This document shows positions 47,901 through 58,309 of a stretch of DNA of 64,000 nt, piece by piece. The notes under the pieces were generated by a model. The model was not told where the DNA came from. It did no database searches and saw nothing but the letters and a program-made list of their open reading frames with translations. The DNA comes from Branchiostoma floridae. Lineage: Eukaryota > Chordata > Leptocardii > Amphioxiformes > Branchiostomatidae. Every line of letters starts with the position of its first letter. Positions within the stretch are counted from its first letter, which is position 1. The DNA lies in assembly GCF_000003815.2 (NCBI RefSeq), contig NC_049980.1:9694360-9758359 (forward strand). The letters are read 5' to 3'. The position numbers and the translations under genes are program-made.

Positions 47901-50900
47901 TGGACAATCAGAAATGTGATCATATGGCCAGATGGTCCTTGTTTAGGTCATGGAGGTCACATGTACAGGTTTGACTGTATGAGCATTACCAGGGCTCTAG
48001 CCAGCTCAAATTTTTTTTCCGTTAGCCAATTCCCATTGTCGCGAAAACCGCGAAAATTAAGTTAGAAAGACGGAACTGAGACCTTGAAAAACGTGTTTTT
48101 AATGAGATATCGTATGCGAAAGGGCGCCGACACAATAAGTCAACAATCATAACAATAGCAAAACAAACAGTGTGTGGCTTTCCGACCGTGGACAGCGTCC
48201 CCAAGCCGACTGTATCTTCCACCAAGAATTTTTGTCCGTCAAGGTTGACAGATTGGTTCAAAAATATTTTCCATCACACGCAGCAAATCTCCGTCAATTG
48301 ACGGAAAAACGGACACTGGCTAGAGCCCTGAGCGTTACTGTTTTCCAACTACCTATTGACTTCCAGAGTTCAAAGTGACTAGTGTTTAATACAGATGTAC
48401 TCACGCCTGTGCTTCTCGGAGTTCCTTCTGTTTGCCCTGGTTGGCATCGCTGAACTTCAGCACACGGCTCTCTGGTACCCACTCATCCCAGCTGGAGTAA
48501 TACAACAATATAGGCATCAGCAACTGACACATTGGATGGTGATGAAATTATATGGTTTCCTCTAAAAGGGTGGGAGGAGCCTAAACAAACTTTTGAAAAT
48601 CTGTAAATTGTTACAATTTCTTCCTGGTAGGTATGGAGCAAACATTTGCACGGACTTTATGACATTCGTACAAATTTTATGAAGACCGCACAAATCACTA
48701 TGTGAATAACACAAGTTTTATGGGGCACATAGTCTTTGTAGCTGTGTCTTTATATGCAAATTGGACAACCGTTGCCATCGTCACATGACAGATAAAGCGG
48801 GATATTCTGGATGGGAACACCAAAAAATACAATGTGATGCAACAAAATGAAGCAAGAGTAGCTTATTGGCTATTAAATAGTATACGCCCATTCAAGATTT
48901 GTGGGTTTCACGTTTGTGCGAATTCCATAAGATTTGTGTATTTTTGCACTTTGATTCATTTGTTTTTCATAAAATTTAAAATAATGAAGACAATGCATGT
49001 ATAGTTGTACTATGACATAGATGATAGAATTTATATTAGAAACAGTTTTTTTAGCATATAGAACAGTGAATAAACAATACGACATAAACAACAACAGTTT
49101 AAGGTCACACAGTCAGTCTGAACAAAATTGCTACCATAACAGTTACATGTACTTACAATCAAATCATGTGACAGATATATACATGTGAACAAACCGTACA
49201 TAATATTAATATAATACAATGTCTACTCTTGCTATTTCAATAATATTTACCGGAAAAAGATGATTACTTATTTACAGCATGATGTAACATTGTCCTCCTT
49301 CCTTTCACATATGTGGATGACATTGAACCAAAACGTCTGCCTGTGTGGGGCGCTGACACTACCCGACTATAGTTACATTACAGACTAGTCCACTCCAACT
49401 TAGGGGGGCAGTACAGCCTTTGTTACCACGTCAACTGGACTCCTCTCAAACCATATTCATCTTTTTGTTTATTTAGGATGTTTGAAATACTCAGAATATT
49501 TCCATATCTCTAGCTGTGGACGGCTTATACATTTTTCGAGAGTCATTTTCAAATGTTCCTCCATTTCGAGTCAGTGGAGTCGGCCATTGCTGATATGCAG
49601 TTCTGGAGTACAAGAATAACCTAGACACACTGACAGTCTGTTGACCCCACATGTATATTTACATGTACAGTCTATTGGGTTTTCAAAGCCTCGAGCATTT
49701 GACAACAGTCAAGTTGGTACAGAGCTAACAGAAGCTGTGAATGTGAATATAATAAACGACACATCTATTAAGAATTAAAAACATGTCATGCAACAGTTAT
49801 GTCTAAAGACAAGAACAGTTGTGCTTCAGGCCAAAAATGGAGACAACATTTAGTCATCACATCTTTTGTTACAGAGTATTTACAATGCAAACTAGAAAGG
49901 CCACATTTTCGACCAAAATGCAGGATGTTTCAAACGGGGACAAAAAAATGTCAGAAAAGAAATAAAAAAAGGTCATTGTCAAACGTGCAATGCCCAGTTC
50001 TCAAGATTAAATCGTTATAGATATAAGCTATATGTCTAAAAGGAAAAAAAGAAACTTCCGATGAGAGACACGAGCCTTCGTCTTTCAGCATCATAGACAG
50101 TTGTACTGCAGACTGAACTACTTGTACCCACACTACATCATGGTGATTTTTTACGGTATCAACATTACATCATCAGCTGTGCTGAGTTTTGATTGGCTAA
50201 CAAACGAAGAAAGAAAAAGAATGCTGCGAAAACCTTCGGAAACATTTACATAACATGACACACAAAGTGACATTGTGACTTACTTCTTGTTCCAGCCGCT
50301 GTAGTGGATGAAGTATCGGACTTGTTTATCCTTGGCCTGACCTTTGGAAGGTTGTTGTACCTCCAGTACCTTGGCCTCGTACAGCAGTGGGCCGTGGAAA
50401 CACAGTACCTTCTCATCTGCATGTACACAGGGCATATAATTACAACATCAACCAAAAACATGGCAAATATCATAACCAATATGGCAACATAGCCCAACAT
50501 TAAGTCTGATCATGAGCCAAATTGAAAAGAATAAGCAGTTATCCTCTATTGGCATAATTGAGGTCAAGAATAATTTTTGCCAATGTGCACCGATGCAGAG
50601 TTGTTTCTTTCGTGCTCACCCTTGCGCGAGTATGTGTTGTAGCAAAGGGTAGATATACAGGCGACACTTTAACACGGGTATCTGCGGCATGTTGGCGACA
50701 TTGCTACAGCTGAGTAATTCAACTGAGTTCTCAATGAATTTCTTCAATTAAAATTTTTTTTACTGTCTTTTTAGTCATACTTGTACGTTATGCATGATAA
50801 AGTCAAGAGTGACATAAATTCAATTGTGACACCAAAATGCCACAGCTTCAGTGAGATGCTTTACAGATACCAAAAAGGAAATGTCTTGCAGTGCACTACC

Positions 50901-52639
50901 ATACAAACTGAAGTTCAAGATTTGGCCTTTGACCTCTGGGTATACACCATGTGGGCCAGCAGTGGGGTTAGTCAGACAGTTTATTTCTGTTACCACTTCA
51001 AATTGTTTTGTCAATTTGTACAATTTTTACTGTCATCTTTAATCAACCTACAATAAAATACAACAAGGCTTCTGTAGCACACACATTTATCGTGGTAAAA
51101 TGCTGGCAGTTGTGTCTCAATTCATAGTAGGTAGAACTAAAGTAGAACTGTGGACAATTAAAAGAATTACCACCATTGTAAAAATACCCTGTCAAATACA
51201 ACTATATATAAACGCAGTCATTCTTCTAGATTTCCTATTGTGTCAGTGACTCAATCTTGACTCGATAATTAATACTGATGTTTCTGATTTAGGGAGAGTA
51301 GGGCTCAAAATACTTTTTCTGCATACCTGCACTGGTGCAGGTAACATTGAAAATTACCTCTACCAGACAAATTTTACATGCACTACTCTGAACTTAAGAA
51401 TTATGAATCATCCTAAAATTATTCAATAACCATGCATTGCTATTTTTTCTTTCATACTATATCAATGCAGCTAATAACAATCCATACACACCGACATCAT
51501 AGGGCATTTACGTATAAAACCCAGTACATGGACCAGTGCAGGTTAGGTGCAGGTATCTACATCAGAAATACCTGCACAGCTCCAATTTTACCTGCACTAA
51601 CCTGCATATGCAGGTGGTATTTCGAGCCCTGGAGAGGTTCAAGCTATGCTGTTCTAGTCCAACTCTTGTAATCCATTACCTTGAACCTGGAGTGGCCTTT
51701 GAGTCTTGTGACATAGAGACCATAGAGTAAAAAAGACAGGAACACATACACACCTATTGTATATTTTCCCACAGACTGCGGGGTTCTCTCCTGCGTCCTT
51801 CCTTCCGCACCTGGACGGGCTTTTGCTGCTCCAAACAGAGAACATATTATAAATATTGATTACTACTACTAGTAACGTTACATGTACATGTTTATCAGGT
51901 CCTCATAGTCATACTACGCAGCAAACCCCTCTTACACAAAAGAACGATTAAAATGAATCCTTTTGAAAAGTCTGTTGATGCAGAGAACTAAACTGACACA
52001 AGCAATGACTGTGTGCTGGAGCACAAATTGTGTGGTCATGGGTTTTTCAGCAAATTTATGCAATCAAGAAATAGAAGAGTTCTTTGTTCAACTGTGGCTG
52101 GCCAAATTATGGGCAAACAGACTTCATAGCTGTTGCGATATATGATATAGATGCGTTCGCGTTTCTACATGCATGAGCCATATTCATCAGGTTCGACTTG
52201 ATAAAATGAAGAAGTTGGTATATAATTATTTTTGTGTGAAACCTTTGAGATTTGACTGGAGATAAAAGCTTCTTAGCAAGCCAAAACACTGCTATCTTCC
52301 AACAAAATTTCATGGTATGTACTATAATTTTAAAGCTAAGGCTATACTATTCTCATCAAAGCCTAGCTCTTTTAATACGATAAACAGTGAGAAACCAAGT
52401 AGTATAAACGTTGTTTGTAACGCTGCCCCCCTCCCCATCAAAGTATCAACAAAGCACTGCTTTCCAAGTCGCAAATTTGCGAAAAATTAATGGGGTGGGA
52501 GCAAGAAATCTATCTGTCTACAAATGTTACGTATTCTCTATTCATTCGACCTACCCCCTTCATGCAAGAAAGGTAAAATGCGCTAAAACGACAAAATGCA
52601 TCACTTACTTTCCTGAAATTTCGCCTTCGGTGGCGCCAT
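38835..52639 (-). CDS. MORF4L1: MRG15 / MORF4L1-like chromatin protein, complete
   Basis: MRG15 is a nuclear subunit of NuA4/TIP60 acetyltransferase and Sin3 deacetylase complexes; its chromodomain reads H3K36 methylation. Eleven minus-strand exons total 975 nt, 324 residues plus stop, against about 323 in human. Exons: 52609-52639, 50284-50416, 48405-48491, 46729-46847, 46091-46161, 45318-45419, 44720-44808, 44057-44159, 43371-43440, 41239-41323, 38835-38919. Residues 11-85 form the chromodomain ([33 protein letters not shown]). About 86-150 is a basic linker with PPRKKRVR. The rest is the MRG domain ([50 protein letters not shown]). All junctions are in frame. The assembly gap falls in an intron. 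Confidence 0.96.
40788..40802 (+). repeat. Homopolymer G-run (15)
   Basis: Seven T then 15 G in an MRG15 intron. Shorter G-runs occur at 7678-7690 and near 10732. Confidence 0.9.
41239..41323 (-). CDS. MORF4L1: MRG15 exon 10
   Basis: It encodes [20 protein letters not shown] and THLHDFL plus two bases, borders GCAG and GTAAGT. Confidence 0.95.
41829..41953. repeat. Inverted repeat with 21-bp arms
   Basis: ATGAACGAATTAAGGAATGGG near 41829 pairs with its complement near 41933, one mismatch, around an approximately 84-base loop in an MRG15 intron. It is probably a small foldback transposon. Confidence 0.65.
43371..43440 (-). CDS. MORF4L1: MRG15 exon 9
   Basis: It encodes [20 protein letters not shown] and RLF plus one base, borders CCAG and GTAAGT. 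Confidence 0.95.
43941..44055. repeat. 60-bp tandem duplication next to MRG15 exon 8
   Basis: Two units, 43941-44000 and 44001-44055, share CAAGGGTTG, TTTTTTG and AAATATTTTCCTGA blocks. The second abuts the exon 8 donor. Confidence 0.8.
44057..44159 (-). CDS. MORF4L1: MRG15 exon 8
   Basis: It encodes [20 protein letters not shown] to ERPQYAE, the MRG core helices. The acceptor is ACAG; the donor GTCAGG is weak compared with other exons of this gene. Confidence 0.95.
44720..44808 (-). CDS. MORF4L1: MRG15 exon 7
   Basis: It encodes [20 protein letters not shown] and KKSKGLSPN plus two bases, borders ACAG and GTAAGT. Confidence 0.95.
44899..45105. mobile_element. TA-flanked MITE, 207 bp
   Basis: Ends CTGTAAATGC and GCATTTACAG are exact inverted repeats flanked by TA. 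Internal GCGGTTTT / AAAACCACCGC tracts are also inverted. It fits the Tc1-mariner group and sits in an MRG15 intron. Confidence 0.8.
45318..45419 (-). CDS. MORF4L1: MRG15 exon 6 (start of MRG domain)
   Basis: Thirty-four codons, phase 0, [20 protein letters not shown] to LITRQKQ, borders CCAG and GTAAAG. Confidence 0.96.
46091..46161 (-). CDS. MORF4L1: MRG15 exon 5 (linker with nuclear localisation signal)
   Basis: It encodes [20 protein letters not shown] and VEA, borders CCAG and GTAAGT. The [14 protein letters not shown] block matches the conserved MRG15 signal. Confidence 0.95.
46548..46613. repeat. 25-bp hairpin in MRG15 intron
   Basis: Arms 46548-46572 and 46589-46613 pair with one mismatch (G-U in RNA form on one strand) around a 16-base loop. 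The shape is that of a microRNA precursor, but a foldback repeat is as likely. Confidence 0.75.
46729..46847 (-). CDS. MORF4L1: MRG15 exon 4 (basic linker)
   Basis: It encodes [20 protein letters not shown] to EKQQAKR, borders TCAG and GTGAGG. It is lysine- and serine-rich and predicted disordered, with an SSTPS stretch. Confidence 0.92.
47685..47844. other. Assembly gap of 160 N
   Basis: Unknown bases lie in the intron between MRG15 exons 3 and 4. True length may differ. A lone pogo-like end (ACAGGTTTGACTG at 47965-47977) nearby suggests that a transposon fills the gap. Confidence 0.98.
47990..48330. mobile_element. hAT-like MITE, 341 bp (CAGGGCTCTAGCCAG ends)
   Basis: Terminal inverted repeats CAGGGCTCTAGCCAG and CTGGCTAGAGCCCTG are flanked by AGCATTAC and AGCGTTAC, an 8-bp target duplication with one change. 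This is the hAT signature. Confidence 0.82.
48405..48491 (-). CDS. MORF4L1: MRG15 exon 3 (chromodomain, second part)
   Basis: It encodes [20 protein letters not shown] and QKELREAQ, borders CCAG and GTGAGT. The WDEWV motif closes the chromodomain. Confidence 0.96.
50284..50416 (-). CDS. MORF4L1: MRG15 exon 2 (chromodomain, first part)
   Basis: It encodes [15 protein letters not shown] to FIHYSGWNK, borders GCAG and GTAAGT. This is the aromatic-cage half of the chromodomain. Confidence 0.96.
51301..51630. mobile_element. Probable hAT-like MITE, about 330 bp
   Basis: The left end GGGCTCAAAATAC and right end GTATTTCGAGCCC are inverted with one or two changes. GGAGAG occurs just outside both ends, a partial target duplication. 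CTGCA-rich tracts are repeated inside. Confidence 0.55.
51754..51828 (-). CDS. MORF4L1: Possible MRG15 cassette exon (25 codons)
   Basis: This 75-nt open segment has borders GGAG (or CAG three bases later) and GTGTGT. It keeps phase with both exon 1 and the chromodomain exon and would insert about 25 basic residues ([20 protein letters not shown] and KYTI) just before the chromodomain. Skipping it also gives a normal protein, so it would be alternative. There is no family precedent I can cite. Confidence 0.35.
   Translation of the reverse strand, partial: QQKPVQVRKEGRRREPRSLWENIQ
52609..52639 (-). CDS. MORF4L1: MRG15 exon 1
   Basis: [10 protein letters not shown] plus one base, donor GTAAGTG. 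The start codon lies in AAAATGGCGCC, a YY1-like context common at housekeeping promoters. Confidence 0.94.
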
Positions 52640-52644
52640 TTTGC

Positions 52645-52670
52645 TTCTCAGTGATCACGTGCTGATTGGG
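52645..52670 (-). promoter_or_regulatory. MRG15 proximal promoter: CCAAT and CACGTG boxes
   Basis: On the minus strand CCCAATCAGCACGTGATCAC lies 10-35 bp upstream of the start codon, holding a CCAAT box (52665-52669) and an E-box CACGTG (52656-52661). No TATA box is seen. Transcription may start within this segment. Confidence 0.45.
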
Positions 52671-52821
52671 CTGCAGGGACTGGACGGTACAAAAGCGCTC
52701 CCTAATAAAGAGTGTCGGTACTGCAGCTTAACAGCTAGTGGTCGTGCTCGGAGCTTTATACAGTCATTGTCACAGGGCGTCAATATGAGTGGTAATTATT
52801 GGGTCCCACCAAAGGCTTTAA

Positions 52822-53585
52822 GAGTCATTGCAGGAGAAAACCAGGCAAAACCAGGCAGAGGTCGGAAGATGGGGGTCGGCCAAATCAACTCAAACTTTTT
52901 ATGTGTGATAGGTATGGGGAACTATGAACAGCCACATGATTAAAACCCTCCAGCTATTTTTCGTTATGGCGTTCTGGGGCCCCCCTCTGAGACCCTCCAA
53001 AATCAAACTATTGATGACTGAAAATTACTGAAATTGCGATAGCTATTCTGATACTTCTGATTAAGATATGACAAAAAGTTTCATATTCCCATATTTCATG
53101 TATTCTTAAGTTTTACTGATAAAAATTTGAAGATGAAGTATTGTAATTAAGAGGGTGTTACAGGGGGTTACCAGAACCAATGAAAACACGATTTTCAACT
53201 CTCTGAATTTCTGTGATCTTTAAGGGGCTTGTTCTCCGACAACCAGCAATTTAAATGAATGGTTTTACCTTTACCGGAGAGAAGAATATCTACTAATTGA
53301 AAATCAAGCGTCGTCTAATTGGGCCATGTATACCACGAGCCGTGAGCGGGGGGTCTTTATGGGGATTTTCCAGGTTTTTGACTATGTTAAAACAGGTAAT
53401 AACTGCTCACTATGGGATAATGGACGGCAACTTTTTGGTGTCCCTGTGTAGGATCACTGCTTAATTGTCAAAAATGCTTCAACTAATTGCAAGTAATTAT
53501 TGGGGCTATGTATGGGGGATATAAGGCTACTTGAAAATGAATTATGCTGGGTTTTACCCGCATTTGTTGCTCTGTAAGTCCTCAA
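52822..53585 (+). repeat. Left terminal inverted repeat of the 4.4-kb element
   Basis: It matches the right repeat with scattered substitutions and one 10-bp local duplication near 52845. Its inner end carries the start of an open frame (MLGFTRICCSVS). Confidence 0.85.
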
Positions 53586-53701
53586 ATAGTACATTCCTTA
53601 CAGAATCATAATGATTATGTATTTACCATGTGGTGCTTAATGAAAGAGGCTCTGCATGGGGGTTATCAGGTCTCCACGTACATGATATACTTTAACCGTC
53701 A

Positions 53702-54082
53702 TTGCATCAGAAATCTTTGGCAGAAGCGAGAAGAACTGGGTCAGCAATTTTCTGCGCATACTTTGCATGTGAGATAGGTGGGTTGGTGAATTATGATTTA
53801 AGAGCCATCGAATTAAAAGTCCCATGTTTTAGTATGGAGTTATGGATCTCAATGGCTGCAGTAATTACGAAGGGCGATGAAGGCAAGTATGTGGAGTGTT
53901 TTGTCCACATTTTCAACAACTGCCGACATGACAGGTCAGCTGTCTGTGCTATTCTGCAAAGTGTATTTCAGACCGCCCAGTCCGAGAATCTTTTACTAAT
54001 AAAAGTGTTTTTGAGAAATTGCAGAGTGTTACCACTGTGCTCCGCTGATTTTGTCTCTGCCAGCGATCGGTCAGAAAACTAG
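53702..54082 (+). pseudogene. Open frame inside the TTAA element (126 codons), unknown
   Basis: It reads MHQKSLAEARRTGSAIFCAY to SASDRSEN with several cysteines and a hydrophobic middle. It overlaps a second frame (53544-53777). I cannot assign a family. It may be a degenerate exon of the element's protein. Confidence 0.3.
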
Positions 54083-54499
54083 CATATAAGTTCTGTGCTT
54101 CGACTTCTCAGACCCTCAGGAGGCAAGGACATTTGTGACCGCAAGATAACATCAAATGAAGACTCACATAAGACGGTACGTTAATGAAAAACATCGATGT
54201 CTTGACCGCTGAATACATGAAAGAAACGTGGGGGGTCCAATGGAGGCATAGACGACTGTAGAATTGCGGTGGCACAAACAGGTGCAGTGCAAGGCAAAAA
54301 TGGGAAGATGTCAAGTCATAGAACAATTTCTTGTTTGCAACTGATTGAGACATGCTAGTACGAGTCTAGAGAGCCTTTGGTGTTGGGGTTGGAGAAGTAG
54401 TGAACTTTGCCACAGTGCCACAGATACATGACCTTCCAACCCTGACACAGCACCGTTTGGTACCCCACAGTCACAAACGAGTTACATCACAACATCGGC

Positions 54500-54640
54500 A
54501 GTTGGTCAAAGTCAGCGTTGTTCTGCTGCCCTGAGCCAGGATGTGTGACAGCCTTCAGCTCAGCCAACAAGCTAGAAGACGTTGGAGAACACTTTAAAGA
54601 ATTGGAGCGGGAGTCCGACGTTACATACATGTACATTGTA
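54500..54640 (+). pseudogene. Degenerate zinc-finger-like segment in the element
   Basis: One frame reads SALFCCPEPGCVTAFSSANK then LEDVGEHFKELE, a C2H2-like layout in which an expected histidine is replaced (EDVGEH). It supports a former DNA-binding protein. Confidence 0.4.
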
Positions 54641-54692
54641 CAACAGAATACACAAGCAGTGGGCTCAAGCTGTGACTGGTATAGCTAATGTC

Positions 54693-55157
54693 TAGGGGTG
54701 GGTACCGGTACGGAAAATTCAGGTCCAGGTCCGGCTCAGGTCCAGAGGATCAGGTCTAAGTTTGGACCTAAACCTGGACCTGATTCATTATCTGAAAATT
54801 TGTGAATGGACGATACGCAAAACAATAGTCCATTTTGCTGCAAAAAAATCTGTATTGTGTAGTATTCGACTCCCACTGGTGTTGTAAAAATCCTACAAGG
54901 GTAGGTACGATTGACTGTAAAAGTTCAACTTGGTAAAATTATATATAATTATATAATAGAGTGTACTCGGCTTCGCTCCTGTTATTTGCCTTGACCGGTA
55001 ACCCCAAAAACGTGTAAATGCCTGATCATATACAATGTACTAGTAATCAGTTCCTTTTCCAATCGGTCCAACATCCGGTCCACCGAATTTTTTCAGGTCC
55101 GGTTTTTCTGGACCGTTCCGATGAGAAAAAACGGTTTTGTACTGGTACCCAGCCCTA
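54693..55157 (+). mobile_element. hAT-like MITE nested in the TTAA element, 465 bp
   Basis: It starts TAGGGGTGGGTACCGGTAC and ends GTACTGGTACCCAGCCCTA. Flanks CTAATGTC and CTCATGGC match at six of eight bases. It belongs to the same family as 62201-62631 and 36683. It inserted after the larger element. Confidence 0.8.
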
Positions 55158-55230
55158 CTCATGGCCCTGGGCCTAGCCTCACAGTCACAAGGAGAAGAAT
55201 CCGGGTTGGGCGTCCTACCAAGTTGTCAAT

Positions 55231-55597
55231 AAAGGCTGGGCAATCCGGACTAGGAAATGCGGCCAACGGATGTCAGACAAGATGAAAACTTAGGCCTATC
55301 TGACTGACATTTTCAATCGGGGGGCTACGTCTGGGCAGAAAGCTGGTGCTGTGCAAGTGGCCCACGAGATGTGCACAGCACGTTAGGAAATCTGATGGCA
55401 AGCAGTTGTTTCAGCCCAGCGAGTGGCACACGGCCAAGCAGATTACAAGCTATTACAAACTTTCAACAGCACAAAGACAGCAAGAAAGCACAGAATTTGT
55501 GGTCACTGACATGGAAGCGATAGATGAGGAAAGCAAGTGGCATGCAGGCGCTGCGAAAGACAGTGTATACTTTAATTCTAAGTACATTTTGTATTGA
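55231..55597 (+). pseudogene. Decayed C-terminal part of a transposon-associated protein
   Basis: One frame reads KGWAIRTRKCGQRMSDKMKT, stop, then AYLTDIFNRGATSGQKAGAV and QVAHEMCTAR. After a frameshift the next frame reads KSDGKQLFQPSEWHTAKQIT. I recall this order (GWAL, MS..VK.YL, G...TGQKAD, V..MR.AR, FxxxEW, QI.S) from high-copy uncharacterised ORFs in marine invertebrate genomes. The stop and frameshift show that it is dead. Confidence 0.5.
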
Positions 55598-56514
55598 CTA
55601 CAGTCATCCTGTCATGTTTGAAGACATAAACTTGTGCAAACTCAGGCTATAACCAAAGGTCCCAAATCAATAGAGCTAAAGCAACTGAACTGCATATCAG
55701 ATCATTTCCATTTACCCATTACAGGTTCTACGACAAGGAAAGTCTCTTTCATACAGGCATTAGAGAACATCCTATCCACATGTACATGTGCAAGTTGATT
55801 TTTTTTGTAATTTGACAAAGTTTTGTAACATGATTTTTACAACTGTGTACAAACTCTGTACCAAACATGTGAATTTTTAGGCCTAGCCACAATCGTAATC
55901 TCTTACCCTTTGCAGGTAAAAAATTACATCAGACCCAGCTTATTGTACCAGTACAAGAAAACTGAAAGTGTGCATTTGTGAATATGCATTTCAACAGTGC
56001 GTTTTAAGCATTTTGCAGACAGTATGCTTCATTGTGATAGGGTTCTATATGTAGGTTTCTCATAAACTTAATGTTTCTAGTCTGCCCTTATGGTGATGAA
56101 TAAATTAACAGTCAGGCATGCTAACAAACCATTGGTATTCTTTTACACATCGTATTTTGTTAATAGCTGAAAGTCTTTGTTAGGGTCATGTTTCTATGTT
56201 GTAGATTGCCTATCATAGTATGCAGTCACTCAAGTGGCCTGCAGTGCAGTAAATAGTATGTGGAGTATACTGATAACCCCCATGTAGATCCTTTTTCATT
56301 ATGTATCACATAGGGAAAGCACACTTTGTAAGGGACTTAAACTAATTGATGTCTTAGAGATACTGAGATGTGTAAAAGCAGCTTAATTCCATTTCACATA
56401 TCCTTATATGCCCCATACAGAGCCCAAATGAATAGCAGTAAATAGGTATAGCTTTTTTTGACAGTAAAGAATTGTTCCACAGAAACACAAAGAAATGACA
56501 TAACTTACCTCATA

Positions 56515-57267
56515 TTGAGCACTTACAGAGCAACAAATGCGGGTAAAACCCAGCATAATTCATTTTCAAGTAGCCTTTTATCCCCCATACAGAGCCCCAA
56601 TAATTACTTGCAATTAGTTGAAGCAATTTTGACAATTAAGCAGTGATCCTACACGGGACACCAAAAAGTTGCCGTCCATTATCCCATAGTGAGCAGTTAT
56701 TACCTGTTTTAAAATAGTCAAAAACCTTGAAAATCCCCATAAGGACCCCCCGCTCACGGCTCGTGGTATACATGGCCCAATTAGAAGACGATTGATTTTC
56801 AATTAGTAGATATTCCTCTCTCCAGTAAAGGTAAAACCATTCATTTAAATTGCTGGTTGTCGGAGAACAAGCCCCTTAAAGATCACAGAAATTCAGAGAG
56901 TTGAAAATCGTGTTTTCCTTGGTTCTGGTAACCCCCTGTAACACCCTCTTAATTTCAATACTTCATCTTCAAATTTTTATCAGTAAAACTTAAGAACACA
57001 TGGGATATGGGAATATGAAACTTTTTGTCATATCTTAATCAGAAGTATCAGAATAGCCATCGCAATTTCAGTAATTTTCAGTCATCAATAGTTTGATTTT
57101 GGAGGGTCTCAGAGGGGGGCCCCAGAACGCCATAACGAAAAATAGCTGGAGGGTTTTAATCATATGGCTGTTCATAGCTGCCCATACCTATCACACATAA
57201 AAAGTTTGAGTTGATTTGGCCGACCCCCATCTTCCGACCTCTGCCTGGTTTTCTCCTGCAATGACTC
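56515..57267 (-). repeat. Right terminal inverted repeat of the 4.4-kb element
   Basis: It is the reverse complement of 52822-53585. The outermost bases are GAGTCATTGCAGGAG when read inward on the minus strand. Confidence 0.85.
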
Positions 57268-57271
57268 TTAA

Positions 57272-58309
57272 GTGATGACACTTTTGCAAAACTATTTGGT
57301 TGATGAGGCATTGATTCACGTGGTTGGATATATGCTTAACCTTAAAGTATAGTACAATGCTAAACTTTCCTCCAACACAAAGTTACAGGGATCATTCAAG
57401 TTTTCAATGACCACTGTTGCTTTTTCAGGATCAATAATGACCAATCACTTTAGAAAGTAAACTTGCAAGAGTTACAGACACATGATCTAATCATTAACAT
57501 GTGATCTTGCAGATACATGACTTGGGCAATTGGTCAAACATCCCAGGAAGTTTATAATGCCCACCGTCTACGTTAAGTGATGGCTGCAGTGGCCTGGTGT
57601 ATATGACCTCCTTTATACAATGTACGTCTTTATATACAAAGTAGTCCTGTTGTTATACTCATACCAGTGTGTTTTTATTCATGACTGCATTGGTTACAAT
57701 GTAACATTTATAAGCTTGTAAACTTATGGATTCACAACATAAGTAAGAGGAAAAATTGCAAGATGGTCATTCTTCATCTTTTAGTCTTGGAAAAGTGGCC
57801 AGTATGGCGGAATGATTGATAACGTTAATGACACTTAACAGTTACTTTTGAAATCAAAAAGTGTGGGGCAGAGATCTGATATAACCGATATACCTTGCTG
57901 TATGGTCATGCTAGGGTGAATACTGTTTGTGATGAAGTTCCAAATGCTGTTACAATGGTTACGTATTTCTTCACACAAAATGGCTAGTCTGTGTGGTGTC
58001 TGATTGATGAAATACATGTATGAGGAATTTTAAAAGAAATTGATGATGTCTTAAGAAAAGCCCTATCATACATTAATGTTCCATGTACATAAACTTTGAC
58101 ACAATTACTTTTAAAATAAATAATAAGTAATATTTAAAAAATGTAAAGTAAAAGATGTCTGAAACCAATATAAACTCCTTGAAGCAACAAATCATTCTCA
58201 ATATTGAATCTTATAACCAGTATCATTATCATCATTATAACAATAGATCTGATATTGACAAACCAATATTGACAAACTGTAATGAGAAATTTTGTGACCA
58301 AGGCAGACA
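57272..58309 (-). other. AFG2B 3' flank
   Basis: This is an AT-rich stretch with no gene. A minus-strand AATAAA at 57674-57679 could end the AFG2B transcript about 630 bp past the stop codon. Confidence 0.4.

Larger units (their letters stand above)
52822..57267. mobile_element. 4.4-kb DNA transposon with about 760-bp TIRs and TTAA flanks
   Basis: 52822-53585 and 56515-57267 are inverted copies of each other (GAGTCATTGCAGGAG outermost, ACCCGCATTTGTTGCTCTGT innermost). TTAA lies directly outside both ends (52818 and 57268). TTAA targets are known for piggyBac and Kolobok families. The 2.9-kb middle holds decayed coding segments (53544-54082, near 54500-54600 and 55231-55597) and a nested hAT-like MITE. 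It appears inactive. Confidence 0.85.

Noticed and set aside
47673..47919. Open frames spanning the N-run
   Set aside because: They exist only because N codons are not read as stops.
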